Notes: generated from the letters alone by a model not told the origin. A stretch of 64,000 nucleotides of DNA from Phyto melanocephala (GCA_941918925.1 OW799233.1:111349833-111413832), one strand, 5' to 3'. Counted from the stretch's first letter, positions 33,601 through 44,624 are shown. Program-made: numbers and translations.

Positions 33601-33814
33601 CTAACTTACAGGTAAGTTTTATTTTAATACATTCTTCCTTTTTAATTATTATTATATCATCTTTGTAATTTTTTTCTAACATTGTCAACAATAGTCTCAA
33701 AAATGTGGCCTAAAACTAGAATGGTTACCCTCGGCATTTCCAAAAAGTAATTTTGGTTTAATGACCATAGAATTTTATGTAAGTGTAAAAAGACCTGAAG
33801 AATCAACACTGTGA
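30607..33814 (+). CDS. C2orf42-like zinc-binding protein
   Basis: Homologue of vertebrate C2orf42, a protein of unknown function. Four exons, GT-AG, all phase 0: 30,607-31,587; 32,351-33,361; 33,429-33,611; 33,695-33,814; 764 residues. The N-terminus has a zinc ribbon (Cys28, 31, 42, 47; KKCTSCGYITGQ) like human RKCPRCGTYNG. Further Cys/His clusters lie at about 103-130. A SWIM-like CxC...CxH set (Cys216, Cys218, Cys238, His240) corresponds to FCSCQ...RCIH in the human protein. Residues about 340-560 are low-complexity Asn/Lys/Thr-rich. The C-terminal third carries SYEAWLDHI, KRRLPNTT and KYTWYF and ends in an LEWLP segment, all with clear human counterparts. The ATG at 30,607 is the first in frame. 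AATAAA follows at 33,875. Function cannot be inferred beyond likely nucleic-acid or metal binding. Confidence 0.9.
31588..32350. other. Intron 1 of the C2orf42-like gene
   Basis: 763 bp, GTAAGT donor, T-rich tract before the CAG acceptor. AT-rich with no element recognised. Confidence 0.8.
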
Positions 33815-33874
33815 CCTTATAGTTCCAAGTCCTATTTTCTATGTTAAAACAGTTTTATTTTTTTGTTGGTTGTT

Positions 33875-33880
33875 AATAAA
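33875..33880 (+). promoter_or_regulatory. Poly(A) signal of the C2orf42-like gene
   Basis: AATAAA 61 bp after the stop, followed by further AATAAA-like motifs. Confidence 0.6.
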
Positions 33881-33899
33881 TAATAAATGTGTTAATTTC

Positions 33900-34349
33900 T
33901 CCTAATATAATCTTTGTTTTATTTTTTATATCACTTGGTTCCGACCATCACTACAAAAATTATAATGAAACGAACTTTCATTTATTAAAAATAAATATTA
34001 ACAAAAGTTTTTAAGTTGTTCTCTTTTTGTTTAAGTATTAATTTAATAACAAGTAAATCTTTACATTTAGTGTAATATTTTTGTATTGCAATCGATCTAG
34101 TGAAGAAAAACATTTGCAACAGGCTAAAGAAATTCTTATTGCACTCGTTTGAATTTATTTTTAGTGAGAAACTGTAAACATCACTATCACTATTGTTTAG
34201 TTGGGCTGCAATATTCTAACTCTTCACTAAATATTCATAAAAAAAATTCATGAATTTTGTACTATTACCAGCTCTTGGTGGTGATACCCTTTCCTAAGGT
34301 GTATTTATAAATAACAATATACATACGCCCTATTTCATATTTAAGTTCT
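33900..34349. other. Intergenic stretch
   Basis: AT-rich with no gene or element recognised. Confidence 0.5.
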
Positions 34350-35958
34350 TTTTATACCCGCCACCAAAAAAATGGTGGGGGTATATTCATTTTGTCATTC
34401 CGTTTGTAACACATCGAAATATCCATTTTAGACCCCATAAAGTATATATATTCTGAATCAGGGTTTGATTTGATCACGATCTAGCTATTTCCGTCCGTCT
34501 GTTGAAAGCACGATAGAGGTCGCAGCGAAAAAGCTAGGGGGCTCAAATTTTGCCAGAATCTTTCTTATAGACAAGGTTTGTTTGGTATTGAAAAATCGGA
34601 ATATTAGGAAGAGAGTTATAGCTCGTAAAGCAAGAGTAGGTCGAAAAAACCGTGTCCTTCGCACATCGAATAAAATGGAATTGTGTCCAGACGCATAAAC
34701 GTAGAGTCATGAAACTTCGAATATATATTTATCGAGTCAAAAGAATATTTTTCCCTGAAAATCGCTTAATCTAAAATTAGGAAAAGAGTTATCGATCAAA
34801 ATGTACGAAAACTTATACCGCACAGTGTATTTTTCGGTATATTTAAAAACAAAAACGTCATAAAAGCAACAAAATTGAATGTACGACTCTGAAATTTTGC
34901 ACACTTTGCTTTTTAGTGAGACGCTTTTTTGTGACGAAAAATCAATGTGCCACGCCTACTTTTACGCCCACCTCCCATATAACGTTTTACCTAAAATTCA
35001 TATAATTTCTCTATAAATAAAGATTTTGGAATAATAAAGGGCTATATTGAAACACCTAAGTTGTACTCATTCGCAAAAATAACTTTGACATGCCTACTAT
35101 AACGCCCACTTTTCACGTTATCTACCGTTAATGAAATTTAAAAGCTCATAAAACCGCCAAAATTAGAGGTATGATGATCAAATTTGCTACGTATATCCTT
35201 CTAATCAATGAAATTGTTGTGCCAAAAAGTTTAGGTGACACGCCCACTTTAACGCCTACCTCCCATATAACGGTTTATCTTAAATTCATGTAATTTCTCT
35301 ATTGACTAAGTTCTTGGGAAAATAAAGGACTATATTGAAATATCTAAGTCGTATTTATTAGCAGAAACTTTAATGACACGCCTACTTTAACGCCCACTTT
35401 CATTGAAAGACTACATTTACAAAAGCATTTTAGTAGCATATCGAAGTTATAAAGGGTGGTTAAATTTTAAGGACCGATGTTGAATTTAAATAAAACACAA
35501 ATTATTTAGGATATTATTATTATTTCTTTTTGTAATTATAATATTTGCATGGTTCAATTATGTATTTAACAAAATATCGGCCAAATTATTTATTTTTTAT
35601 TTAATATGTATATTATTTATATATTTATTATTTTTTTTTTTAATTTTTTTTATTTTTTTTTGTTTTATATTTATTATTTATAACTTAATAATTTTTTTTT
35701 AAATTTTTTTTTTTTAATTTTTTTTTAAATTTTTTTTTAAATTTTTTTTAAATTTTTTTTTTATTTTTTTTTAACATACATACGTAAATTTATAATTTTA
35801 CAATGGGATGTTTTTATATATGTATGTTTTTTGTATATGTATGTACGTATTTCATATGAGATGAATGGTGATACAAACTACTGTTATTGCATGACTTCAC
35901 GTTGTGAAAGGTATATAAGATTCGGCATGGCCGAATATAGCGATCTTACTTGTTTTTG
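34350..35958 (+). mobile_element. Composite DINE-1-like element (copy G) with mariner fragment and poly-T 3' part
   Basis: 5' part: tatacccgccaccaaaaaaatggtggggg-type hairpin, gaccccataaagtatata, gatctagctatttccgtccg, and three rounds of cacgcccactttaacgccca-like sequence with cctcccatataacg. Then a mariner end (35,450-35,584), about 190 bp T-rich, and the poly-T-type 3' end (catatgagatgaatgg ... gattcggcatggccgaat, cttacttgtt). The cgcccac blocks strongly recall Drosophila DINE-1. No coding capacity. Confidence 0.85.
35450..35584 (-). mobile_element. Mariner terminal fragment inside copy G
   Basis: gggtggttaaattttaagga through aaaatatcggccaa matches the reverse complement of 52,885-53,018 almost base for base, at the same position of the surrounding DINE-1-like element. 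Confidence 0.85.
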
Positions 35959-36095
35959 TTACGTTTTGTTTAGTATTGGTGAAAAACCTAGTATATATTG
36001 AATGTATTTTTGGGATTAATTTTTCTATTAGTTGTTTATTAAATTTAAAAGATTTGATTATAAATAAAGGATTTTATTATTAAAAAAGAAATACT

Positions 36096-36472
36096 GGGCC
36101 AATTCAAAGTAGACTCTCATATTGTACTATGTCATATAATTCATATTAATATGACTAGTGACTTTGAACACCTTTTGTTAACAAATTATGTATTTAATAC
36201 AAGAAAGAAGACAAAAAGATGACGCTGTTAAAAATTGTAGGAAAGAAGAAAATAGAAAATATTCTCTCTGAGAGGTGAGAAGCGAAGAAATTCTCTCTGA
36301 GAGACAGTATGGTTAAAAGTATAACATAAACAATTTCTTATACATAGGAAACAAATGTGTAAAGTCATATTATTTTTTTTGTATGGAAATTACTAACAAA
36401 AATTTTATGCATGCATAAAATAATATGAAATAGTACAAATATGACTGATATGCAACCACTTTGAATTGGCCC
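36096..36472. mobile_element. MITE, 377 bp, with 3-bp ACT duplication
   Basis: The ends gggccaattcaaagtag and its inverse are bounded by ACT at 36,093-95 and 36,473-75. Similarity continues inward (catattgtacta/tatttgtacta). No frame. Confidence 0.75.
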
Positions 36473-36689
36473 ACTATGTTTTGTTTTGGTTAAGGCTTAG
36501 AATAAAATAATGTTCAGCTAAGGACGCCCTATGTTCAACATGAACTTTTATATAATTTGAAGATATTTATAATGTCAATTAATTTATATAAATAAAAGGA
36601 AATATATATATAAGGAGTTTTCTGTGGGTGTGTTAGTGTAAGTATGTAAAGTGTGAATGAAAGGAAAAGGAAGTGTGTGGGTAACATAT

Positions 36690-36942
36690 GGCTGACTTCC
36701 AAAACGTCGATTGCATTGTGTTTGAACAAAGCATCATATTTCATAACGCCGCAGTACAATAATTATACAATGTATACCATTTCCAAACGACGCCGCCAAG
36801 TATTTTTAACGCAATAACAAAGCAAACAATGCATCGGTTTTATAGTTGATGCAGTGTTTCGGAACTTTGCACATGTATGTGATTTAAATACAGTAGCAAT
36901 ACTGTATACAAACTTTGTATACGAACGTTTTGGAAGTCAGCC
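36690..36942. mobile_element. MITE, 253 bp, perfect 18-bp TIRs
   Basis: ggctgacttccaaaacgt at the left end and its exact inverse at the right. Interior non-coding. TSD not clear. Confidence 0.75.
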
Positions 36943-37116
36943 GGTAGGGTGGGCAGCTAGGTAAGACGAGTTACATCTCTCGACTTCATTATTAGTTTTA
37001 AATTGCATCAGTTTTCTTTTAAATATTTTTGTTCTCCTTATGACAGAAGTAGCTGGTTGTATCCCACCTGAGGTTTAGAGTTAGTTCGGTAAGAAAAGCT
37101 ACTTGTGGTAATTTTC

Positions 37117-37119
<3 letters not shown>

Positions 37120-37155
<36 letters not shown>

Positions 37156-39400
37156 TTATTAAAACTTATTAATTTTATCAATATCGTTAACAGAGTTATG
37201 AGAATTTACATATAGTATTACAACAATTAACATCTGATTAATTAAATAAAGAAACTACTAATATCACAGTTTAAAGGAAAAGTTGTTCATAAAAAACCTC
37301 GTATCAACTTAGAAGTCATAAGAGATTTTAGAACAATCACTGAAATGTGTCTTTTAAACAAAAGACCCTCAGTGGTTGTTCAGCAAATTTCTTATTATTT
37401 CAAAATTTGACCTTCTGCATTTTTCATTAAATGACAGCGTCAGTTCCCTTGTCAATGAATTAAACATTTTAAAGTTAAAGTTTCTGTGTAGAAGATAAGT
37501 TGGATATCTAAAAGGTAGATTGTGTATTATTTTCAAGTTTTTATTTTGAATGATTTGCAATTTTTTTGTATGCGTTTTAGCAGCCTTTTGTGACCAGATT
37601 TGACAACCATAGGTCATAATCGGTTGAATACACATTTTGTAAATAAGTACCTTGTTCTTTATATTAAGTTTAGATCTTCGGCTAATTAAGGGGTATAAGG
37701 CACGGCTACACTTAATTGCCTTCACACAAATGTAATTAACATGCTGTTTAAATAAAAGTTTTTTGTCAAGGATAACTCCTAAATATTTAATTTCGTTCCT
37801 CAATGGAATTATTGTTCCCCTAGACGATAAATATCTAGTAGGAAAGCGTTTTCGCGATTTGTTGAATGGAAATATAATTGCTTGAGTTTTATCGTCATTG
37901 ACTTTTATTTTCCATTTGTCATAGTATTTACGAATTAATTTAAGATTATTTTCCATTCTCCTAATTATCGCATTCGACACTTTACCGCAACAAATAAAGG
38001 CGCTATCATCCGCGTAAAAAGCCGCATCATGGTCTCTTCTTAGAGTAACATCGGATGTATATATCGAGTATAGTGTAGGGAATAATACTGATCCTTGTGG
38101 CAAGCCCGCAGGTATTTGCCTTTCACTAGAAAATTTGTTATTGACAGATACAACAAACGTACGATTATCTAAAAAGCTTTTGATAAGTTTTTGTAGATAA
38201 TTTGGAAAATGCAACGTATTTAATTTATACACTAGTCCATCATGCCAGATTGAGTCAAAAGCTTTTTCGATATCAAGAAAAACGACTCCAGTACTTTTCC
38301 GATTACTTTTATTACATTCAATAAAGTTTACAACTCTATTAAGTTGATGTACAGTGGAGTGCTCTTTTCGAAAGCCAAATTGTTCTTGATTTATAATATT
38401 ATTGTAATTTGAAAAATCTAAAATCCTGGTGTGAATAATTTTCTCGAACACCTTATCTAATAGGCTTAGAATACTAATTGGTCTATAGCTGGAGGGTAAT
38501 TTAGGATCCTTTCCAGATTTGTGGATTGGAATTACCTTAGCCATTTTAAAAACGAGTGGGAAGTACCCATTGCTTAAACAAAAGTTAAATAATTTACTTA
38601 AAATTTCAAAAAAGTAATCGGGCATATTTTTAAGAACTATGCTGTTAATCCCATCTAAACCAGGGGATTTATTATTTTTTAACAAATGGACAAACGATTT
38701 GACTTCAGACAAATTTGTAAGTTCAATACTTGTATCATCGGTAAGAGTTTGATTAAGTTCATTAATGTATCTTGATACAACCGATTCCATGGGGGATGGA
38801 TTGTTAAAAGTAATAGTATGTGAACTGGCAAATACGTCAGCTATTGCATTTGCCTTTTCGACGTCAGAATTTAAAATTGTTCCATTTAAATGAAGTTTAG
38901 ACAATGTGGAGTTTTTTCCTTTAAAAGTTTTTGTTAATTTCCAAAACTTTTTAGAGCCGGTAGGCAGATTTGATATGAATTTCGACCAAGAATCATTTCT
39001 GTCTTTATTTAGGTGATATTCAATAAGCCTATTTAGCTGCCTTAAGATACAGTTTAATTGCATTTTAAAATTACTATCCCTACATCTTTGAAATTTACGT
39101 CTATATTTGTTTCTCTGTGAAATAAGCATTTTACTAATTTCTGAAATTTCACGTTGGAAGGGGTTTCTATGACCAACTGGTATTTTATTAGTAGCTTCTT
39201 TTACAATGGATATTAGTTTACTTAATGCTAAATCTAGATTACCTGTGTTTGTAATATTTTGATCAATCTCTTGTAATATTATTTCACTTTCAACGAAGTT
39301 TTTTATTGATGACCAATCGGCTCGATTATACAAGGGTAGCATCAAAATGCTATTTTGTACCTCTCCATAAATGACGCAAGATAGTGGTACATGGTAACTG
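37120..39400 (-). mobile_element. Jockey-clade-type LINE, 5' truncated
   Basis: The minus-strand 3' end is a poly(A) tail (T-run 37,120-37,153), preceded by a 3' UTR of about 215 bp (37,154-37,368) and the reverse transcriptase frame. The endonuclease domain is missing: upstream of about 39,400 the sequence is a mariner fossil. The exact 5' junction is uncertain, and no TSD could be defined. Confidence 0.85.
37369..39345 (-). CDS. LINE ORF2 fragment: reverse transcriptase
   Basis: Open frame of 658 codons, unusual for a decayed element. Order: linker (LPLYNRADWSSIKNFV) as between endonuclease and RT in Jockey-type ORF2; LKNNKSPGLDGIN; SSYRPISILSLLDKVFEKII; FLDIEKAFDSIWHDGL; GLPQGSVLFPTLYSIYTSDV (usual Gly after VL is Phe); catalytic YADDSAF; then KTQAIIF, YLGVILD and a C-terminal region ending LPFRYPTYLLHRNF. 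The first codon is TTG in the middle of the protein, so this is a truncated product rather than a start. Lack of stops suggests a recent insertion. Confidence 0.9.
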   Translation of the reverse strand: MMLPLYNRADWSSIKNFVESEIILQEIDQNITNTGNLDLALSKLISIVKEATNKIPVGHRNPFQREISEISKMLISQRNKYRRKFQRCRDSNFKMQLNCILRQLNRLIEYHLNKDRNDSWSKFISNLPTGSKKFWKLTKTFKGKNSTLSKLHLNGTILNSDVEKANAIADVFASSHTITFNNPSPMESVVSRYINELNQTLTDDTSIELTNLSEVKSFVHLLKNNKSPGLDGINSIVLKNMPDYFFEILSKLFNFCLSNGYFPLVFKMAKVIPIHKSGKDPKLPSSYRPISILSLLDKVFEKIIHTRILDFSNYNNIINQEQFGFRKEHSTVHQLNRVVNFIECNKSNRKSTGVVFLDIEKAFDSIWHDGLVYKLNTLHFPNYLQKLIKSFLDNRTFVVSVNNKFSSERQIPAGLPQGSVLFPTLYSIYTSDVTLRRDHDAAFYADDSAFICCGKVSNAIIRRMENNLKLIRKYYDKWKIKVNDDKTQAIIFPFNKSRKRFPTRYLSSRGTIIPLRNEIKYLGVILDKKLLFKQHVNYICVKAIKCSRALYPLISRRSKLNIKNKVLIYKMCIQPIMTYGCQIWSQKAAKTHTKKLQIIQNKNLKIIHNLPFRYPTYLLHRNFNFKMFNSLTRELTLSFNEKCRRSNFEIIRNLLNNH

Positions 39401-39640
39401 CTTAGCAGACCTTATTTTTGAAGAAGTAGGGCGCGATGACGCCACCGGCCAATAAACCGTGCCAAACAGTCACTATGTGGCTTTTCAAAAATTACTCTTA
39501 GATTGTCATTTGCCCAAATGCGGCAATTCTACTTGTTAACGAATCAGATGAGGTGAAAGTGTGCCGATTATGCTGACTAAAAAATCACGATGTGCACTTT
39601 TTAATACTGTGCCATGACAATAGCAAAATTGTACCAAATA
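39385..39640 (-). mobile_element. Mariner transposase fragment adjoining the LINE 5' end
   Basis: The minus strand reads AHFHLIR-like residues, then HIVTVWHGLLAGGVIAPYFF (about 39,415-39,480), the conserved block between the first and second catalytic Asp of DD34D mariners. Stops precede it, and the LINE cuts it off downstream. Confidence 0.7.
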
Positions 39641-39646
39641 TAAGTA

Positions 39647-41563
39647 CAGTATTTATCGGTTATATGCATTTCTAAAAATGCACAGCTTTCTGTGCATATA
39701 AGCGCGAAATGCAAATATAAAAACACGTTTATATGCATATACGGTGCTTATAAAAAAACTCGTTAATATGCATAAGCAGTGCATATATAAAAACTCCGAT
39801 ATTTGCATAAAGGGTGCATATAAAAAAATTAGACAAAATCTATCCAAATTTTTATACATATACATACATATACATATATGAATTAGTTTTTATTAAAAAT
39901 TCATTTTCCAAAAAAAACAGCAGTTCCAGCAGTTCCAATGCTTGCGAAGTGAGAAGTGATTTTGACACGTCCTTATCATTGCTAATAAATTCACAAGCAA
40001 TGGAAACTTGAATTTGGAATTGCTGAAGTAAATTAAAGTACTTAGTCTAATACATACTATTTTTTAAAAAAATCTGTTATTTTCGTTTGTACATATTTGC
40101 AGCAGCTCTCAAAAATAAATTGTTCAATTTTTTCCAATTCAACAATCAATTCATTTCTTGCTTGAAGAAAACACCGTAAACTACTTAAATATTCCACTGC
40201 ATTATTTACAGATGAAATTGGTACATACTCATTGTCATCATCCTCGTTAGCTTGATTGAAGCTCAGAAACGATTTCCTCCTCGTTAGGTGGTGCATGACA
40301 AGGTTACGTCCTGAGTTACGAAATTTTCAAATTCAGCTCCAAATTCTAAACCAGAGTCAGCAGCTATAATTATTCCATCTTCGCGATCTTCAATTGCTGG
40401 AAGCTCGTGAGATTCCGAAACAAACTTACACCGAAATATATAAAAAGTCATATAAATTGGAAAAAAATAAGCCTGTATCTTTTAAAATCAACTTTTTAAA
40501 GCAGTTTAAAATGGTACTAGGAGCTACCATCCAAAATGCTCGCTTGGCTATATATAATGCTGCTAACATATCAAGGCTTTTCTTGAAATCTCTAAAAAGC
40601 ATATTTGCTTACGTATTATATTTTGTGAAAGCATGAATGATCCCCTGATCTAAAGGCTGTAAAATTGAGGTGCTATATGCTGGTAAATATCGAACGTCAA
40701 CGTTCTTTAAACTTATCTGCTTATGCGCTGTGGCATTGTCTACGAATAAGATTACTTTTCTATTTTGTTGAATCATTTCTTCATCAAAAGCTAGCATTAT
40801 TTCAGTCCAAACGTTCTGCCTTGTTTTCCGAAAAATACAAAATTTTTTTATTTTTAAAACATCGAGGCTGTTTTGGTTTACCTATGGCAAACATAGTCAC
40901 CAGTTGCATTGCACAAAAGGAGTAAAGTTTTACGTTATTTTGATGACGTCATTTCAGAAATTTTAAAACCACTCCTATTGAGTGTTGATAAGGGCAATGC
41001 TTTGAAAAGTAGTCCCGCCAGGTGTAGGATAAAAATTTTCGTTCAGGGCAATGTGAAATTTTTTGGCCTTTTCCATTAGCATATTGTTTGACACTACAGC
41101 GCCAGACAAACTTATTTGATCAAACCATTTCGATAATGCCTTATACTTTTTTATATATTTTTTTTCGACTCGATTTTTTCTTAGCGGCATATATTGCATG
41201 TTTTGCTGCTTTGAATAATATAACTTTTGTCTCTTGGAATACGATTTACGGTGTCGATTGAGCATCCATACTTTTAACAAATATCTTATTTAGTAGAATC
41301 TTTAATTTCATTTATAATTGAAAACTTTTGCTTAAAGACAAGCATATTCGTTTGTTAGCACTCATTTTTGAACGCATTTATTCATGATGCATATAGAAGA
41401 CAATTTCTTTTGTAATTTATTCAAATTATATTAAAATTATGGTGCATAAAAGCGATAAATGCATATAGACGAAATTTTTATGTATATAAATGAAATTGCA
41501 AGGCTTGGATGCATAAAAGCGAGAAATGCTTATAACTGACGTGCATATAAGCGATAAATACTG
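39647..41563 (-). mobile_element. Tigger/pogo-type DNA transposon relic
   Basis: TIRs start cagtatttatcg and continue ttatatgcac-like, flanked by TA (39,645-46 and 41,564-65). The minus strand encodes a CENP-B-type helix-turn-helix (SKWFDQISLSGAVVSNNML, about 41,090-41,160), a DDE_1 segment (VILFVDNATAHKQ...VRYLPAYSTSILQPLDQGII, 40,640-40,760), and an acidic C-terminal piece (40,057-40,296) of the right kind. Frameshifts break it into pieces. Both subterminal regions carry several gcatataagcgat/gaaatgcata motifs. Confidence 0.88.
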
Positions 41564-41684
41564 TATTTTATTTGTACCAACTTTTTGCAAAAAAAAAAAA
41601 AAAATAAATAATAATAAGAATAGACAGATAAAAATTAATCACATTTACAACAAAAGTAGCGGAAGCAAAACTAATAAAAACACT

Positions 41685-42985
41685 AGTAAGAGTGCTATAT
41701 TCGGCCGTGCCGAATCTGATAATACCCTTCACCATCATATGCATAGGTATAATCCCACATCGTAGCTTAACCTACATTTCATGTTATACACCATTTTTCT
41801 TTATTATTTCCGACGCCATCCTTTATTTTGAATTTTTACATAGTTAACTGTATTCTACAAGTCAAGCACTTTCATTTGATACCCATATTGATGGGGTTAA
41901 AAAAATTTTTCACCATTTTGTTTTAGACGCCATTTTGAATTTTTTTCTTTAAGTGTATTCTACTGGTTAAGCACTTTCCTTTGATACCAATATTGCACAT
42001 AGGTCTGGCGAGCCACATTTTTTGGCCAAAACTAAAATATTCAGTTGTATATATGAATTGAATTGAATGAATAGTAACACAAAAACATAAATTTTATTAA
42101 GTTTTTATTAATTCGGTTTTTTCTTGTTTTTTATTTCCACTTTGCCAAACTCTAAGTAAATCAAAATTTTTGAAGCAAACGTTTCCTGAAACAAAAATTG
42201 ATTTCCTTAAAATATGCAACAACTAGCAGAAAATTATTGACGATTCATAAGCACCAAATATCACTGTAATTTTGTGTGTTTTTGGTTCGTTGAAATCGCT
42301 TGAAATTTGTAAGTTATATAGTATATATTTTTTAATAAAAAGTTAAAATCACTGATTTTGAGGTTATGAAAATTTTTGACTTAATTTCTTATTACCATAA
42401 TTTTTATTAAATATTTTACTATTATAAATTTAAATACTTATCATCGTCATTACTATTTATAGCTAATAGATTTAAATAGCTATCTTATTTCCGAGTAACC
42501 TGTGACTCAAATTAAACAAAAAACTACACCACGTGTTTCAGTTAACCACTGCAATTAAAGTATTGAACTTTCTCACTTCACCGAGTAACAGTTAAATCAA
42601 ATTTTCAAAAACAAATTACTTTTTTTGTTTATCTGAAGTGTTTGCTATAATACTCCAACAACAAATATAGGAAAAAAAGTTTGAGTTTTGGCCAAAAAAT
42701 TTGGCTCGCCAGACCTAAGTATGTGTATTGTGGGGTTTGAAGGGGACAAAGCCGTTATTAGCATATTTAACCCATATATTCGCCATTTTATTAAGGCCGC
42801 CATCTTGGATTTTTACTTTTTCATAGTTCACTGTCAAGCCCTTTCATTTGATACCAATAATGAGGAGGTTCAAGGAGTTACATTTTAAAATACCAGATTT
42901 GAAGCATATATAAATTTATGTCCGCCATTTTGTAGTAGTTAATTTTTTATAGTGCCTTATATTGTGCTAGTCAAGTCCTTTCAGA
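41685..42985 (-). mobile_element. DINE-1-like element interrupted by a TIR element
   Basis: The plus strand begins ctagtaagagtgctatattc-ggccgtgccgaat (reversed 3' end) and continues with cccacatcgtagctt and agtcaagcactttca blocks. The family sequence resumes after 42,717 with tattgtggggtttgaagggg and decays near 42,985 without the 5' hairpin. Confidence 0.8.
42002..42715. mobile_element. TIR element, 714 bp, TA target
   Basis: The inverted ends ggtctggcgagccacatttt (one mismatch) extend to tttggccaaaact, 33 bp in all, with TA on both sides (42,000-01; 42,716-17). No transposase frame. Probably a Tc1/mariner-superfamily MITE. Confidence 0.8.
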
Positions 42986-43361
42986 TGAATAAAATTTATT
43001 TTCGTTTGTAAATTTTTTTAAATATATTATAAGGTCAAAAGATTAGTGTTAATTTTTAGTGGTTTTAGTAAAATTTACTTACATAAGATTTTTGTAAAAT
43101 TTGTAATTACAGAACAATTTTCTTTAGCAAAATTTTCAATTTTATGTTTTAAGATATTGTTACAGATTTATTTTTAAGTAGCTTAATTTACATTATAATT
43201 TATTTTAGTTGTAGTAGTTTAAGTTACTGTAGTTGTATTTGTACTAGTTTATTTCGCTGGCTGTTCGAAAATGATGTTTGTTATTATGTGTAGCGTACTT
43301 TTAGGCACTTCTATTATTCGTGCATATTACTTAACGTCTTAATTTAAATGTAACGGTTTTC
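42986..43361. other. AT-rich intergenic stretch
   Basis: Nothing recognisable. Confidence 0.5.
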
Positions 43362-43369
43362 GAATGTAC

Positions 43370-44624
43370 CACTATTGGTAAAAGTGGCACAATCGTGCCA
43401 TTTTTGGCACTATTAATTGTTTAATGGCACGATGGCACGCTCAATAAAATTTGGCACTTTTTCAAACAATTAAAAAATATAATTTTACTTACTTTTTAAG
43501 AAATATATTTTTTATTAAAAATAAATAAATTCTTTTTCTCTCTGTAAATACTAAAATACAAAAGTACGGACTGCACAGTATTAAAAAAATTTGGCCATTT
43601 TAGTACGTTTATATTTTAGAAAATGTGTTGATCGATTTTTGACCATAGTTCAAGTAGCTGATGGTTCCGCTCAATCGATTTTATTATGAACGTTTTGAAG
43701 GATAATGAAATTCCTATAAAAAATTTAATCGGACTTGGTTCAGGTGATTGTTTGGTTATGATGAGAAAGAATATGGGTGTGCAGGCTCTGCTTTAAGAAG
43801 TTCAATCAAATGTGTACATTAATGGTTGTATCTGCCCCAGTTTGAATTTAGAGTTCGGCTTCAGGTAAACACTTTTTCATGATTCATTCAATCTAAGGAT
43901 TTATTAAAATCCAACTCAAAATGTTGTTATGACATTGATGTCTTAAAAATTATTACCCAAACAAATGTTACAAATACAATTTTTGTAAACGAGGCTTTAC
44001 TAGAATTTTATAACTACTTATATTTAATTTTATTTAACAATATATATTTAAAATGATCATTTATTTTTTTGACCTTTTTTAATTTAAATATTAACTAAAA
44101 TTATTACAGCTAAAGGTTTTTTAATTATTTAAATAATATCTTTAATTTTTATTAATTCTTCCAATATTTCGCTACTCCGTTGTGTAGCATCGTCAGGAAA
44201 TATTTGTTTTGATTTTTTTGTGCGATAAAATAAATTTGAAATAACAAACTTTTGAAAACATTTAACATATAAATTTCAACATTTTGTCATATGAAAAAAT
44301 TGTGGAAAAAAATACTAAAAGACCTGGAGCTGTAATAATTTTAGTTAACATTTAATATATAGGTATTTAATATATGCCTATTTTGGAATAATTATTTAAC
44401 ATTATACATAATTAATACATAATAATATTATTTATAATTTATCTGTATAAAAATCTGAAATTTTTTTATATAATAATAATAATAATAATTTACAGTTTTA
44501 TTGGATTTAATTTTTTTAAATATTTAGACATGTGTATATATATGTTATGGCACTTTCTAAGATATTTTGGCACTTTTTAGCTAAAATTTTGGCACTAGAC
44601 TGAAATTTTCATGTACCATCACTG
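43370..44624 (+). mobile_element. hAT element relic with exact 8-bp TSD
   Basis: gaatgtac is duplicated at 43,362-43,369 and 44,625-44,632. Ends are cactattggta and the inverse of cagtgatggtac, typical of hAT. The subterminal sequence has many ggcac/gtgcc motifs. The plus strand at about 43,690-43,850 encodes VLKDNEIPIKNLIGLGSGDC, VMMRKNMGVQALL and INGCICPSLNLEF, matching the IP..NIIGFGSDG and C.CHSL blocks of hAT transposases. The rest is lost. Confidence 0.88.

Noticed and set aside
39814..40925. Plus-strand frames of 65-86 codons
   Set aside because: Opposite-strand shadows and terminal repeats of the minus-strand Tigger relic.
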